From: Salipiger bermudensis HTCC2601
Lineage (GTDB): Bacteria > Pseudomonadota > Alphaproteobacteria > Rhodobacterales > Rhodobacteraceae
Assembly (NCBI RefSeq): GCF_000153725.1
Contig: NZ_DS022276.1
Coordinates: 3,622,341 to 3,686,340 of the forward strand
Direction: 5' to 3'
Length of the DNA stretch: 64,000 nt
Within the stretch, counting starts at the first letter, position 1. Every line of letters starts with the position of its first letter. A program made the translations under genes and the position numbers. The notes below the pieces were generated by a model. It was not told the origin of the DNA. It searched no databases and saw only the letters and a list, made by a program, of their open reading frames with translations. Below, piece by piece: positions 46,444 through 54,482 of the stretch.

Positions 46444-47617
46444 GCCAGAGATTCAGACGCCACGTTCCCCATGCCAGAGGGATCGCGGTGAGGCCCGCGA
46501 TGACGTAGGCCAGCGGCTCGTCCCAGAAACTCTCGAAAAGCTGCGTGTAGGCGTGGATCGCGGCGAAGGTCAGCGCCGCGTTGAACAGGCCGCGCTGGTT
46601 TCGGATACCCGCCCAGACCATCATCGCGATCAGCGCCAGCGCCCAGAGCACCGTGAACACATGGTGCGAGATCACCAGCGTCGACGCCCGGAAGCCCTCG
46701 CGCAGCGCGATGAACTCTTCGTAGGACATCTCGCCAAAGCGATAGCGCCCCGGTCCCCAGATGTGCTCGCCCACCACGTCCCCCCAGAGCGAGCCCACCA
46801 GAGCGCAGAGATTGGCTACCACGAAGGCCAGCACCATCAGCACCCGCGCGTGCCGCGCGCCCCGATCGTTGCTGCGGGCCGCCAGCGCGAGGCAGCCCGA
46901 GATCAGCAGACCCATCTGCAGGATCGAGAGCGTCGGCTCGGGCGAATAGAACACGTAGGCCGCGTGGAAATAGAAGGTCGAGGTGTCGAGCATCTGCGCG
47001 AAGGGCACGATGGCCAGCGCCGTGACCAGCCGCAGATCGATCCGCCATCCGCCCCACGCGAGCACCGCCGCGGTGTAGAGGTAGTAGAGCGAAATCGGCA
47101 GGCCCGAGACCTCGTTGCGGCCCATCAGATAGGCCAGCCCGCCAAGATGCAGCGCCAGCCCCATGAGCAGGATCGCAGCGGTGGCAAAGCGCGCGACCTC
47201 GCCCGCGCGGCGCAGCGCCAGCGTCGCCGGCACGGCAATCGCCGCCCCCGCCAGCGCCATCGGCCCGCCGGCCATCTCGGGATATTTGTCGAGCAGTTCC
47301 ACTGCGCCGCCGCCAAGCAGCATGCCCGCCCCGATCAGCGTCGCGGCATTGCCGAACATGCGCAGCATCGCGCCGCCCCGGAACAGCACCAGCAGGCCGC
47401 AGATCAGCGTGAGCGAGCCGCCGATCGCCACCGCGAGCGGGCTCGCGAGCCAGAGGATCAGCCCGCCGGTGGCGGCCAGGATGCCGAAGACCAGCACCGC
47501 GTTCACCGCCAGCCCGATCATCGCCTCGCGCGCCCGGGCCTCGATCTCGCCAGCCTGTGCCGGGGTGATGATCCCGTCTGTCACCAGACGCTCCGTATCC
47601 GCGACCGCGTGCATCAT
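46397..47617 (-). CDS. Polytopic membrane protein of unknown function (DUF2157-like N-terminus)
   Basis: 406 residues with about twelve hydrophobic segments. The first 35 residues (LVTDGIITPAQAGEIEARAREA) resemble the soluble lead-in of DUF2157 proteins; the remainder is helices with a polar loop GPGRYRFGEMSYEEFIALREGFRAS. No transport or enzyme motif was recognised. Two adjacent ATG codons (47617, 47614) can start it. Coding is clear from the consistent membrane pattern; function is unknown. Confidence 0.75.
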   Translation of the reverse strand: MMHAVADTERLVTDGIITPAQAGEIEARAREAMIGLAVNAVLVFGILAATGGLILWLASPLAVAIGGSLTLICGLLVLFRGGAMLRMFGNAATLIGAGMLLGGGAVELLDKYPEMAGGPMALAGAAIAVPATLALRRAGEVARFATAAILLMGLALHLGGLAYLMGRNEVSGLPISLYYLYTAAVLAWGGWRIDLRLVTALAIVPFAQMLDTSTFYFHAAYVFYSPEPTLSILQMGLLISGCLALAARSNDRGARHARVLMVLAFVVANLCALVGSLWGDVVGEHIWGPGRYRFGEMSYEEFIALREGFRASTLVISHHVFTVLWALALIAMMVWAGIRNQRGLFNAALTFAAIHAYTQLFESFWDEPLAYVIAGLTAIPLAWGTWRLNLWLRSRAAPPPSPRAAP

Positions 47618-47936
47618 CCTGTCCTTCGCAATCTGTCCTGCGCGCAGATAACGGGATTTCGGACGCCGCCCGCAAGCCCCGCAAGCGCCCGAGTCCGGCC
47701 TTGCGGGCGGACCGGCACATGAGACGCAACGTCATGTCGGCTCTCTCGACGGTCGCCCCAAGGGCCGGAGCAAGCGCGGCCAAGCGGTGCTTGCGATGAC
47801 ACACATGCAAATCCACGCATCTCCGCAGTATTGGGTATTCACAGCGCATCACGGGTCCGTTAGCGTTTGAACCCGGCAGATGGAGACTGCCGAACGCCCA
47901 CGGGAGAGGGCGACGGAATTACAGGGAGGACACCCA
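47618..47936. other. 319-base divergent intergenic region upstream of the TRAP operon
   Basis: No gene seen. An 11-base inverted repeat CCGCCCGCAAG (47666-47676) and CTTGCGGGCGG (47700-47710) could form a hairpin with a 23-base loop. Near 47861, GTTAGCG-ttt-GAAC resembles a decayed form of the palindrome before zwf. This region should carry the TRAP operon promoter, but no clear -35/-10 pair was picked out. Confidence 0.45.
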
Positions 47937-48998
47937 ATGAAAAAGACCTTCGCGGCCGCGGTAGCGGCCTCTTTCGTCATGACCGGCGCCGGTTCGGCGC
48001 AGGAACTGTTCGAGATGACCAGCGGCTACGCCAACAACCTGCCGATCCTCGGCACGGCCTCGGTCAACTTCGTCGACAAGATCAACTCGATCTCGACCGA
48101 GGTGGAATTCGAGCACTTCAACCCCGGCGAGCTGGTGCCGGCGCTCGAGATGCTCGACGCGACCTCGAACGGCTCGGTGGACGCGGCCTATTCGACCTCC
48201 GGATACTGGCAGGGCAAGATGAACGCCGCCGGTCTCTTCGCCGCCGTGCCCTTTGGCCCCGAACCGGGTGAGATGCTGGCATGGATGCTCTATGACGACG
48301 GCATGAAGTATTTCCAGCAGATGTATGACGACAACGGCTACAACGTGAAGGTCATCCTCTGCGGCATGTACGCGCCGGAAACCTCGGGTTGGTTCAAGAA
48401 GGAAATCAACTCGATGGAGGACCTGCAGGGCCTCAACATGCGCTTCTTCGGCCTCGGCGCGGAAGTCATGCAGAAGCTCGGCGTGTCGACATCGCTGCTT
48501 GCGGGTGGCGACATCTTCCCGGCCCTCGAGCGCGGCGCGATCGACGCGACCGAGTTCTCGATGCCGCTCGTCGACGCCAACCTCGGCTTCTACAACATCG
48601 CGAAATACAACTACTTCCCCGGCTGGCACCAGCCTTCGACCATGTTCGAGCTGCTGATCAACAAGGACCGCTGGGAAGAACTGGACGAAATCGCCCAGAA
48701 CCAGATCGAGATCGCCTGCATGGCCAACCTCGCCGACAACTTCGCCGAGGGTGAAGCCAAGAACTTCCCGGCGATGAAGGAAAACGTCGAAGAGCACGGC
48801 GTCGAGATCAAGAACTGGAACGAGGAGCAGCTCCAGCAGTTCGAGAGCGCGTGGCTCGAGGTTGCCGGCGAGCTTGGCGCCGAAGACCCGTTCTTCCAGG
48901 AAGTCTGGGACGACCTGCAGCAGTTCCGCCAGGACTACAAGCTCTGGTCGAACAACATCTACCTGCCGCGCCCCTACACGTCGGTCGCCGACCAGTAA
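47937..48998 (+). CDS. TRAP transporter periplasmic solute-binding protein (DctP/TakP-like)
   Basis: 353 residues. A signal peptide (about 1-21, GAGSAQ) precedes a DctP fold. ALEMLDATSNGSVDAAYSTSGYW, LQGLNMRFFGLGAEVMQKLGVS, LLAGGDIFPALERGAIDATEFSMPLVDANLGFY and FPGWHQPSTMFELLIN resemble TakP, the 2-oxo-acid binder of R. sphaeroides; the Arg in NMRFF is the usual carboxylate clamp. The ligand is therefore probably an organic acid. AGGGAGGA precedes ATG 47937. First gene of a three-gene TRAP operon. Confidence 0.94.
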   Translation: MKKTFAAAVAASFVMTGAGSAQELFEMTSGYANNLPILGTASVNFVDKINSISTEVEFEHFNPGELVPALEMLDATSNGSVDAAYSTSGYWQGKMNAAGLFAAVPFGPEPGEMLAWMLYDDGMKYFQQMYDDNGYNVKVILCGMYAPETSGWFKKEINSMEDLQGLNMRFFGLGAEVMQKLGVSTSLLAGGDIFPALERGAIDATEFSMPLVDANLGFYNIAKYNYFPGWHQPSTMFELLINKDRWEELDEIAQNQIEIACMANLADNFAEGEAKNFPAMKENVEEHGVEIKNWNEEQLQQFESAWLEVAGELGAEDPFFQEVWDDLQQFRQDYKLWSNNIYLPRPYTSVADQ

Positions 48999-49076
48999 GC
49001 CGGATTTCATCCATAAAGACCAAGGCCGGGGCGGCATCTCTGCCCCGGCCACGCATGCTTGAGGGAGGCAGGCTCG

Positions 49077-49874
49077 ATGACCGAGCAAACCGAGGTCGTG
49101 GCCGCGATCTCCGATCCGGGAGAGATCGGGCGCGCAGACCATAATCGTGGCGATCGTTTCGTCATCCAGGTCTCGAACCTGGCCGCGTGGCTGTTCCCGA
49201 TCCTGATGATCGCGATCTGTGCCCAGGTGGTGCTGCGCCAGATGGGCCACAACCAGGCCTGGCTCGACGATCTGCAATGGTGGCTCTACGGCGCCGCGGT
49301 GCTGATGGGGATCGGCTACGCGGTGACCACAAACAGCCATGTGCGCGTCGATATCTTCTACGACAATTTCGAGAAGCGGAAGCGCATCCGCACCGACATC
49401 CTCGGGCTGGCGTGGCTGTTCCTGCCCTTCATCATCCTGTGCTGGGACGTGACGCTCGACTACGCGCTGACCTCGATCCGCGCCGACGAGGGCTCGGACA
49501 GCCCCAACGGGCTGCACAACCTCTGGATCATGAAGAGCTTCATGAACGTCGCTTTCATCTTCATCGCGATTGCGGTGTGGTCGACCTATGTGCGCCTGCT
49601 CTCCAAGCTCACGCGCCCGGCGCTGTGGAAGCAGCTGCTCTTCGCGTTCCCGTCGGTGGCCTATGCCATCAACCTCATCTGCTACTACGCGATCTTCGGC
49701 GTCGCCTACGCCACGCGCGATCCCGAGATGAGCGCCCGCGACGTGGGACGCCTGCCGATCTTCGGCGAATGGGAGTTCGGCCAGCACGAGATGCGCTGGA
49801 CCATCCTCATCGCCCTCATTCTGACCGTGGTCGCCATCGTCGTGGCGCGCCTCTTCGACCGCAAGGACGCCTGA
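49077..49874 (+). CDS. TRAP transporter small permease (DctQ type)
   Basis: 265 residues, longer than the usual 160-200, with an extended N-terminal lead and helices near 35-55, 75-95, 120-140, 165-185, 195-215 and 240-260. WLDDLQWWLYGAAVLMGIGYAVTTNSHVRVDIFYD is the diagnostic DctQ loop. GGAGGCAGG precedes ATG 49077; an upstream ATG at 49059 is less well placed. It lies one base before the large permease gene. Confidence 0.92.
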   Translation: MTEQTEVVAAISDPGEIGRADHNRGDRFVIQVSNLAAWLFPILMIAICAQVVLRQMGHNQAWLDDLQWWLYGAAVLMGIGYAVTTNSHVRVDIFYDNFEKRKRIRTDILGLAWLFLPFIILCWDVTLDYALTSIRADEGSDSPNGLHNLWIMKSFMNVAFIFIAIAVWSTYVRLLSKLTRPALWKQLLFAFPSVAYAINLICYYAIFGVAYATRDPEMSARDVGRLPIFGEWEFGQHEMRWTILIALILTVVAIVVARLFDRKDA

Positions 49875-49875
49875 C

Positions 49876-51303
49876 ATGGAGTGGCTGACCATCAACGAAA
49901 TCGCCGTCGCGGCGATGTTCGCCACCTTCATCTGGATGCTGTTCCGCGGCATCCCGGTGGCCTTTGCCCTTGTCGGCGTGAGCCTCGTCTTCGTGCTGAT
50001 CGCCGAGATCGGGCTTGACCCGTATCGCCGCTTCTGGGGCGAGATCATGGCCTTTGACCGCACCGGCATCGACTATCGCAAGCTGCAGGCGCTGTCGGGG
50101 CGGATCTTCGGCAACACGATCAAGAATCCGGTGCTCGTGGCGCTGCCGATGTTCATCTACATGGGCCTGATGCTCGATCAGTCCGGCGTGGCGCAACGCA
50201 TGATGCACGCCATGCAGAAGCTGTTCGGCGGGCTACGTGGCGGCCTGTCGCTGACGGTGCTGCTGATCGGCATCATCCTCGCCGCCTCGACCGGCGTGAT
50301 CGGTGCCTCGGTGACGCTTCTGGGCGTGATGGCCCTGCCCGCGATGATGGCGCAGAACTACTCCAAGCCCATCGCCACCGGCACCATCGCCTCCGCCGGC
50401 ACGCTGGGCATTCTGATCCCGCCCTCGATCATGCTGGTGATCATGTCGGACCAGCTTGCGATCTCGCTCGGAGACCTGTTCATGGGGGCGCTGTTCCCGG
50501 GCCTGATCCTCGGCGCGCTCTACATCCTGTTCATCGTGATCTACGGCTTCATCTCGCCCGATGCGATGCCGGCGCCCGAGCGCACCGCGCGCATCGGCTG
50601 GAGCGAGGTCAAGGAAGTGCTGGTCGCCGTTGTGCCGCCGATGTTCCTGATCCTGCTGGTGCTGGGATCGATCTTTGTCGGCCTTGCGACACCCACCGAA
50701 GCCTCTGGCCTCGGCGCCTTCGGCGCAACGCTTCTGGCGCTGTTTGCCCGCAAGCTGAACTGGAAGGTGTTCCGCGAAGTGGCGCGCTCGACCCTCAACA
50801 CGTCGGGCTACATCGTCGGCATCTTCCTTGCGGCCAACTTCTTCGCCTACGTGCTGCGGCGCTACGGCGGCGACGAGATCGTGCAGGAGCTGGTGCTCTC
50901 GGCCTTCGACAGCCCCTACTGGACCGTGGCCTTCATCCTGTTCATCGTGTTCTGCCTGGGTTTCCTGCTCGACTGGATCGAGATCACCATCATCATCATG
51001 CCGCTGATGCTGCCGATCATCCAGGGGCTCGAGCTGGCGGTGCCGGGCTATGACCAGGTGCGCGACCCGCAGGTCGTTTGGTTCGCCATCCTCGTGGCGG
51101 TGACCTTGCAGACCTCGTTCCTGACACCACCGGTGGGCTTTGCGCTGTTCTACCTCAAGGGGGTCTGCCCGCCCGGGGTGTCGCTGTCGCATATCTACCG
51201 CGGCATCATCCCCTTCGTGGTGCTGCAGCTGATCGGCCTGTTCATCGTGTTCGAGTTCCCGCAACTGACCACGTGGCTGCCATCGGTGGCCTACGGCAAC
51301 TGA
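49876..51303 (+). CDS. TRAP transporter large permease (DctM type)
   Basis: 475 residues, about twelve helices. NPVLVALPMFIYMGLMLDQSGVAQRM, AASTGVIGASVTLLGVMALPAMM and SAGTLGILIPPSIMLVIMSDQLAISLGDLFMGALFPG are hallmark DctM segments, and SFLTPPVGFALFYLKGV marks the C-terminal half. It is the ion-coupled translocator of the system. A terminator follows at 51340. Confidence 0.95.
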   Translation: MEWLTINEIAVAAMFATFIWMLFRGIPVAFALVGVSLVFVLIAEIGLDPYRRFWGEIMAFDRTGIDYRKLQALSGRIFGNTIKNPVLVALPMFIYMGLMLDQSGVAQRMMHAMQKLFGGLRGGLSLTVLLIGIILAASTGVIGASVTLLGVMALPAMMAQNYSKPIATGTIASAGTLGILIPPSIMLVIMSDQLAISLGDLFMGALFPGLILGALYILFIVIYGFISPDAMPAPERTARIGWSEVKEVLVAVVPPMFLILLVLGSIFVGLATPTEASGLGAFGATLLALFARKLNWKVFREVARSTLNTSGYIVGIFLAANFFAYVLRRYGGDEIVQELVLSAFDSPYWTVAFILFIVFCLGFLLDWIEITIIIMPLMLPIIQGLELAVPGYDQVRDPQVVWFAILVAVTLQTSFLTPPVGFALFYLKGVCPPGVSLSHIYRGIIPFVVLQLIGLFIVFEFPQLTTWLPSVAYGN

Positions 51304-51339
51304 CCCAAGCCCGGGTCGCAGGACGCCAAAGACAGAGAC

Positions 51340-51372
51340 GGCCGCGCCCCTTCCGGGCGCGGCCTTTCTTCT
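51340..51372 (+). terminator. Rho-independent terminator of the TRAP operon
   Basis: GGCCGCGCCC (51340-51349) pairs with GGGCGCGGCC (51355-51364), followed by TTTCTTCTT. Confidence 0.9.
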
Positions 51373-51505
51373 TGCCCAGAGGCATGCACCGCCTGCCGGG
51401 TCACCCGCTCGACCTTGTCCCAATTCTCGCCACGCAGGACCGCCCGCGACCGCGCGAAGCCGCGCTTCAGACCAACGGCAAGACCTGCCCGCACGGGCAC
51501 CGCGC

Positions 51506-51538
51506 AAAAAGAAACGGAGCGGCTCTCACCGCTCCGTT
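51506..51538 (-). terminator. Rho-independent terminator of the Hint-domain gene
   Basis: AACGGAGCGG (51513-51522) pairs with CCGCTCCGTT (51529-51538); on the minus strand the stem is followed by TCTTTTTG. It lies about 70 bases after the stop codon at 51608. The stretch 51304-51607 otherwise shows no gene. Confidence 0.9.
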
Positions 51539-51607
51539 CCCCGTAGATCATTCCGGCACAGGGTCGAAGTGCACCGGAACGAACGACGTCTCCGGCCTCG
51601 CCCTGCC

Positions 51608-53716
51608 TTACTCGGTCAGCAGCTGCGCCTCGTGCTTCTTCAGCGAGCGGCGGGCTGCACCGTAAGCCTTGAGGCCCTCGGCGTGCTCGAGTTCGGGGAA
51701 CAGCTCGAAGATCTCCTGTCGCTGCTCGTCGCCAATGCCGCGCAGCGACAGGTCGCCGGGCTGGAAGCTCTCGGTCCAAGCACCGTTCGACAGCACCACC
51801 TCGTGGTTGTCGAACATCATGTGGATGTAGGTGACGCCGAGCGTATCGACCTCGTCGACCCCGTCGAGACCGGTCAGGTGCTTCGCCGCCGCGAGGACCT
51901 CGCGCTCTTCGAAATAGAGTGCGGTCTTGTCGTTGGCGACCAGGACGCGGTGGTTCGGCGACACGAGCAGGTCGTGCTCGGGCAGGTTCTTGCCCAGAGC
52001 GCCCTGCTGGATCAGGACGGGCTTGAGATGCGGCTTGCGGGCCAGCTGGAAGCCGGTCAGTTCCTTGCGACCAATCCAGCGGATCTCCTGGATGCCGTTG
52101 TCGCGGGTGATGACGCGGTCGCCGACCTCGAGATCCTCCACCAGGCGCTCGCCCTTCGGCGTGGCGATCAGCGTGCCCGGGGTGAAGCAGGGCAGCACCT
52201 CGACGGTGACGGTGCCGGTGTCGGTGCCGCCATTGCCATCGTCGATCGTGTAGTCGTAGCTGTCGGTGCCGTTGAAGGTCTCGTCCGCGACATAGGTGAC
52301 CGTGCCATCGGCGTTCAGCGTCACGCTGCCGTTCTGCGCCTCGCCAACCGAGGTGATGGTCAGTTCATCGCCATCGGCGTCGGTGTCGTTTGCCGACGGG
52401 TCGAAGGTCTCGGGATCGGTCGCGGTCGCGGTGATCATGTCATCGACCGCAACGGGCGCGCGGTTCGATTCGCCGTCGTTCGGATCGGTGGGCACGGTCA
52501 CGTTGACGGTGATGACACCATCATCCTCGCCGCCATTGCCGTCGTCGACCGTGTAGGAGATCGTGTCCTCGCCGAAGAAATCCTCATTCGGCGTGTAGGT
52601 GACGGTGCCGTCCTCGTTGATCGTGACGGTGCCGTTCTCCGGGTCGCCGATCTCGGAGACCACCAGATCGTCGCCATCGACATCGGTGTCGTTGTCGGTC
52701 GGATCGAAGGTGATCGGATCGTCCTGCTCGGTCCCGACGGTGTCGTCATTGGCAACCGGATCGTCGTTCACCGGGTTCACGGTGACATCGACCAGCGCGC
52801 TGTCGGTGTTCCCGTCCGGATCGGAGATGGTGTAGCTGATCTCGTCCGAGCCGTTGTAATCGGCATCGGGGGCGTAGGTCAGAGTGCCGTCTTCGTTGAT
52901 CGTCACGGTGCCGTTGCTGGCGGTGGCCTCGGTCACGGTCAGCGTGTCGCCGTCGGGATCGCTGTCATTCGAGAGCACGTCGACCACGACCGCCACGTCT
53001 TCGTCCGTCGTCACCGTGTCATCCTCGGCGACCGGCAGGCCGTCGATGGCATCGGTGGTCGAGAAGTCGATATCCGAGATCAGGACGCCCTGGTCCTGAT
53101 CGCCGCCATTGGCATAGGCGATCTCGATCCGCGAGACCGGGCCCTCGATGGAGACCTGCAGCGTGCCGTCCGGATCGGCGAACTCGGTGGTTTCGGTGCC
53201 CGTGGCGGTGGCGCCGTCAACGCTCGCACCGCCCGACACGACAGTCAGGGTCACGTCGACCGGGTTGCCCTCGGCGTCGTAGGCAAGAACGGTCACGTTG
53301 TCCTCGAAGCTGCCCTCAGATCCCGATGCGTTTTCCAGCAGGTCACTGAAGTCGCCGCCCGGCCCCGCATCGACGTCATTGAGCAGGAACGAGACGTTCT
53401 GGACCTCGTCGCCGTAGATCTCGTTGCTCGAGCTGAAGTTCAGCACGGTGGTCGCGGTCGCGCTCACGGTACCGTCGCCGTCGCCACCGAGCCCCAGCAG
53501 CTTGAGGTGCGAGTTCGGGTCGGTGTCGGACCCCTCCGGCACGTAGCCGGTGAAGTTCACCGTGAAGGCCTGCGCCCCCTGATCCTGCGCGGTGTACGTG
53601 ATGTCGACGGCGACACCGCCGGTCTCCACGGTCGCGGTCACGCCGTCAGACGCAGTGTTCTCGAGATAGGTGCCATAGGCACCCAGCGCGCTCCAATCCA
53701 GAACCAGATCAGCCAT
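51608..53716 (-). CDS. Secreted-type protein with cadherin-like repeats and a C-terminal Hint domain
   Basis: 702 residues, very acidic. Residues 1-225 are an unrecognised beta-rich domain; three cadherin-like/VCBS-type modules follow (about 229-318, 319-419, 420-508), each with NDSDPDGD-like calcium motifs. A Hint_2 domain starts at Cys510 (CFTPGTLIATPKGERLVEDLEVGDRVITRD) and includes LLVSPNHRVLV. There is no signal peptide, as in type I secreted proteins of Rhodobacteraceae, but no RTX nonapeptides or exporter genes are nearby. Hint domains can self-cleave; whether this one does is unknown. Confidence 0.88.
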   Translation of the reverse strand: MADLVLDWSALGAYGTYLENTASDGVTATVETGGVAVDITYTAQDQGAQAFTVNFTGYVPEGSDTDPNSHLKLLGLGGDGDGTVSATATTVLNFSSSNEIYGDEVQNVSFLLNDVDAGPGGDFSDLLENASGSEGSFEDNVTVLAYDAEGNPVDVTLTVVSGGASVDGATATGTETTEFADPDGTLQVSIEGPVSRIEIAYANGGDQDQGVLISDIDFSTTDAIDGLPVAEDDTVTTDEDVAVVVDVLSNDSDPDGDTLTVTEATASNGTVTINEDGTLTYAPDADYNGSDEISYTISDPDGNTDSALVDVTVNPVNDDPVANDDTVGTEQDDPITFDPTDNDTDVDGDDLVVSEIGDPENGTVTINEDGTVTYTPNEDFFGEDTISYTVDDGNGGEDDGVITVNVTVPTDPNDGESNRAPVAVDDMITATATDPETFDPSANDTDADGDELTITSVGEAQNGSVTLNADGTVTYVADETFNGTDSYDYTIDDGNGGTDTGTVTVEVLPCFTPGTLIATPKGERLVEDLEVGDRVITRDNGIQEIRWIGRKELTGFQLARKPHLKPVLIQQGALGKNLPEHDLLVSPNHRVLVANDKTALYFEEREVLAAAKHLTGLDGVDEVDTLGVTYIHMMFDNHEVVLSNGAWTESFQPGDLSLRGIGDEQRQEIFELFPELEHAEGLKAYGAARRSLKKHEAQLLTE

Positions 53717-54482
53717 TGTTTTCGACCCTCATAACCTTACAGACCGGGGCGCACCCGGAACCGCAAACACGGTGCCGACGAAGACCGTCGACAACATCAT
53801 TTTGCTCGTCATGCCTGCAAGTTCGCGAAGGGAAACTCTGCCAGAAGCGCCCACATTCTCGGTGTGGACGAAGAACGGCAATCGGCGGCGGAGGCATAAC
53901 CTCCATTCGCATCCCTCGCACCCTTGCGGATGCTTCACAGTTCAGCGGCCGCCCCCGTGGCCTTTTAGTCTTCACCCCCCAGTCGGGCTTACGATCTTTT
54001 AACCGCGCCCGGTAATCGCCTCAAACGAAAAAATGGCGTGATCTGGGCAACTTCCGACACAGAGTTGACACATAAAGGCGACTTAGGGGCAACTTCACAC
54101 ATCTTTGAGTTGACTATCGTTTCCGCGTCGATCAGGTCTGGCCGGCCAGATCACAAGAAACACAAGCAGTTTAGCAATCATTGCCTGATCGCAGTCGGCG
54201 GACTGTGCAACCTGAGGCAACAATTCATCGAACGGGGCGCGGTTGCCCCGCGACGACAAATCTGGTCACAAATGTGGCGCGCCCTGTTCGCGTTGCGTGG
54301 TCAATTTGACTGAAAAAGCCGGATTGCGCGCAATTTTCGGCAATTTATCCAAGCTCATCCCCGAATCAATCGGTCATACTCGGGTAAATTGCGGCCATGA
54401 TCGGGCCGCGACCCGCGCCGGGCCTCCTGTAAAACGGGCGCGAGCCGGCCTCTGCCGCGCCCGCGCCTCATTCTCGGCACGA
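53717..54482. other. 766-base gene-free region, lower GC than its surroundings
   Basis: No ORF here looks like protein. TTGACA at 54064-54069 and TTGACT near 54116 could be -35 elements of promoters reading rightward, where no plus-strand gene follows. An untranslated RNA or a long leader is possible, but no terminator-bounded unit was identified. Confidence 0.45.
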
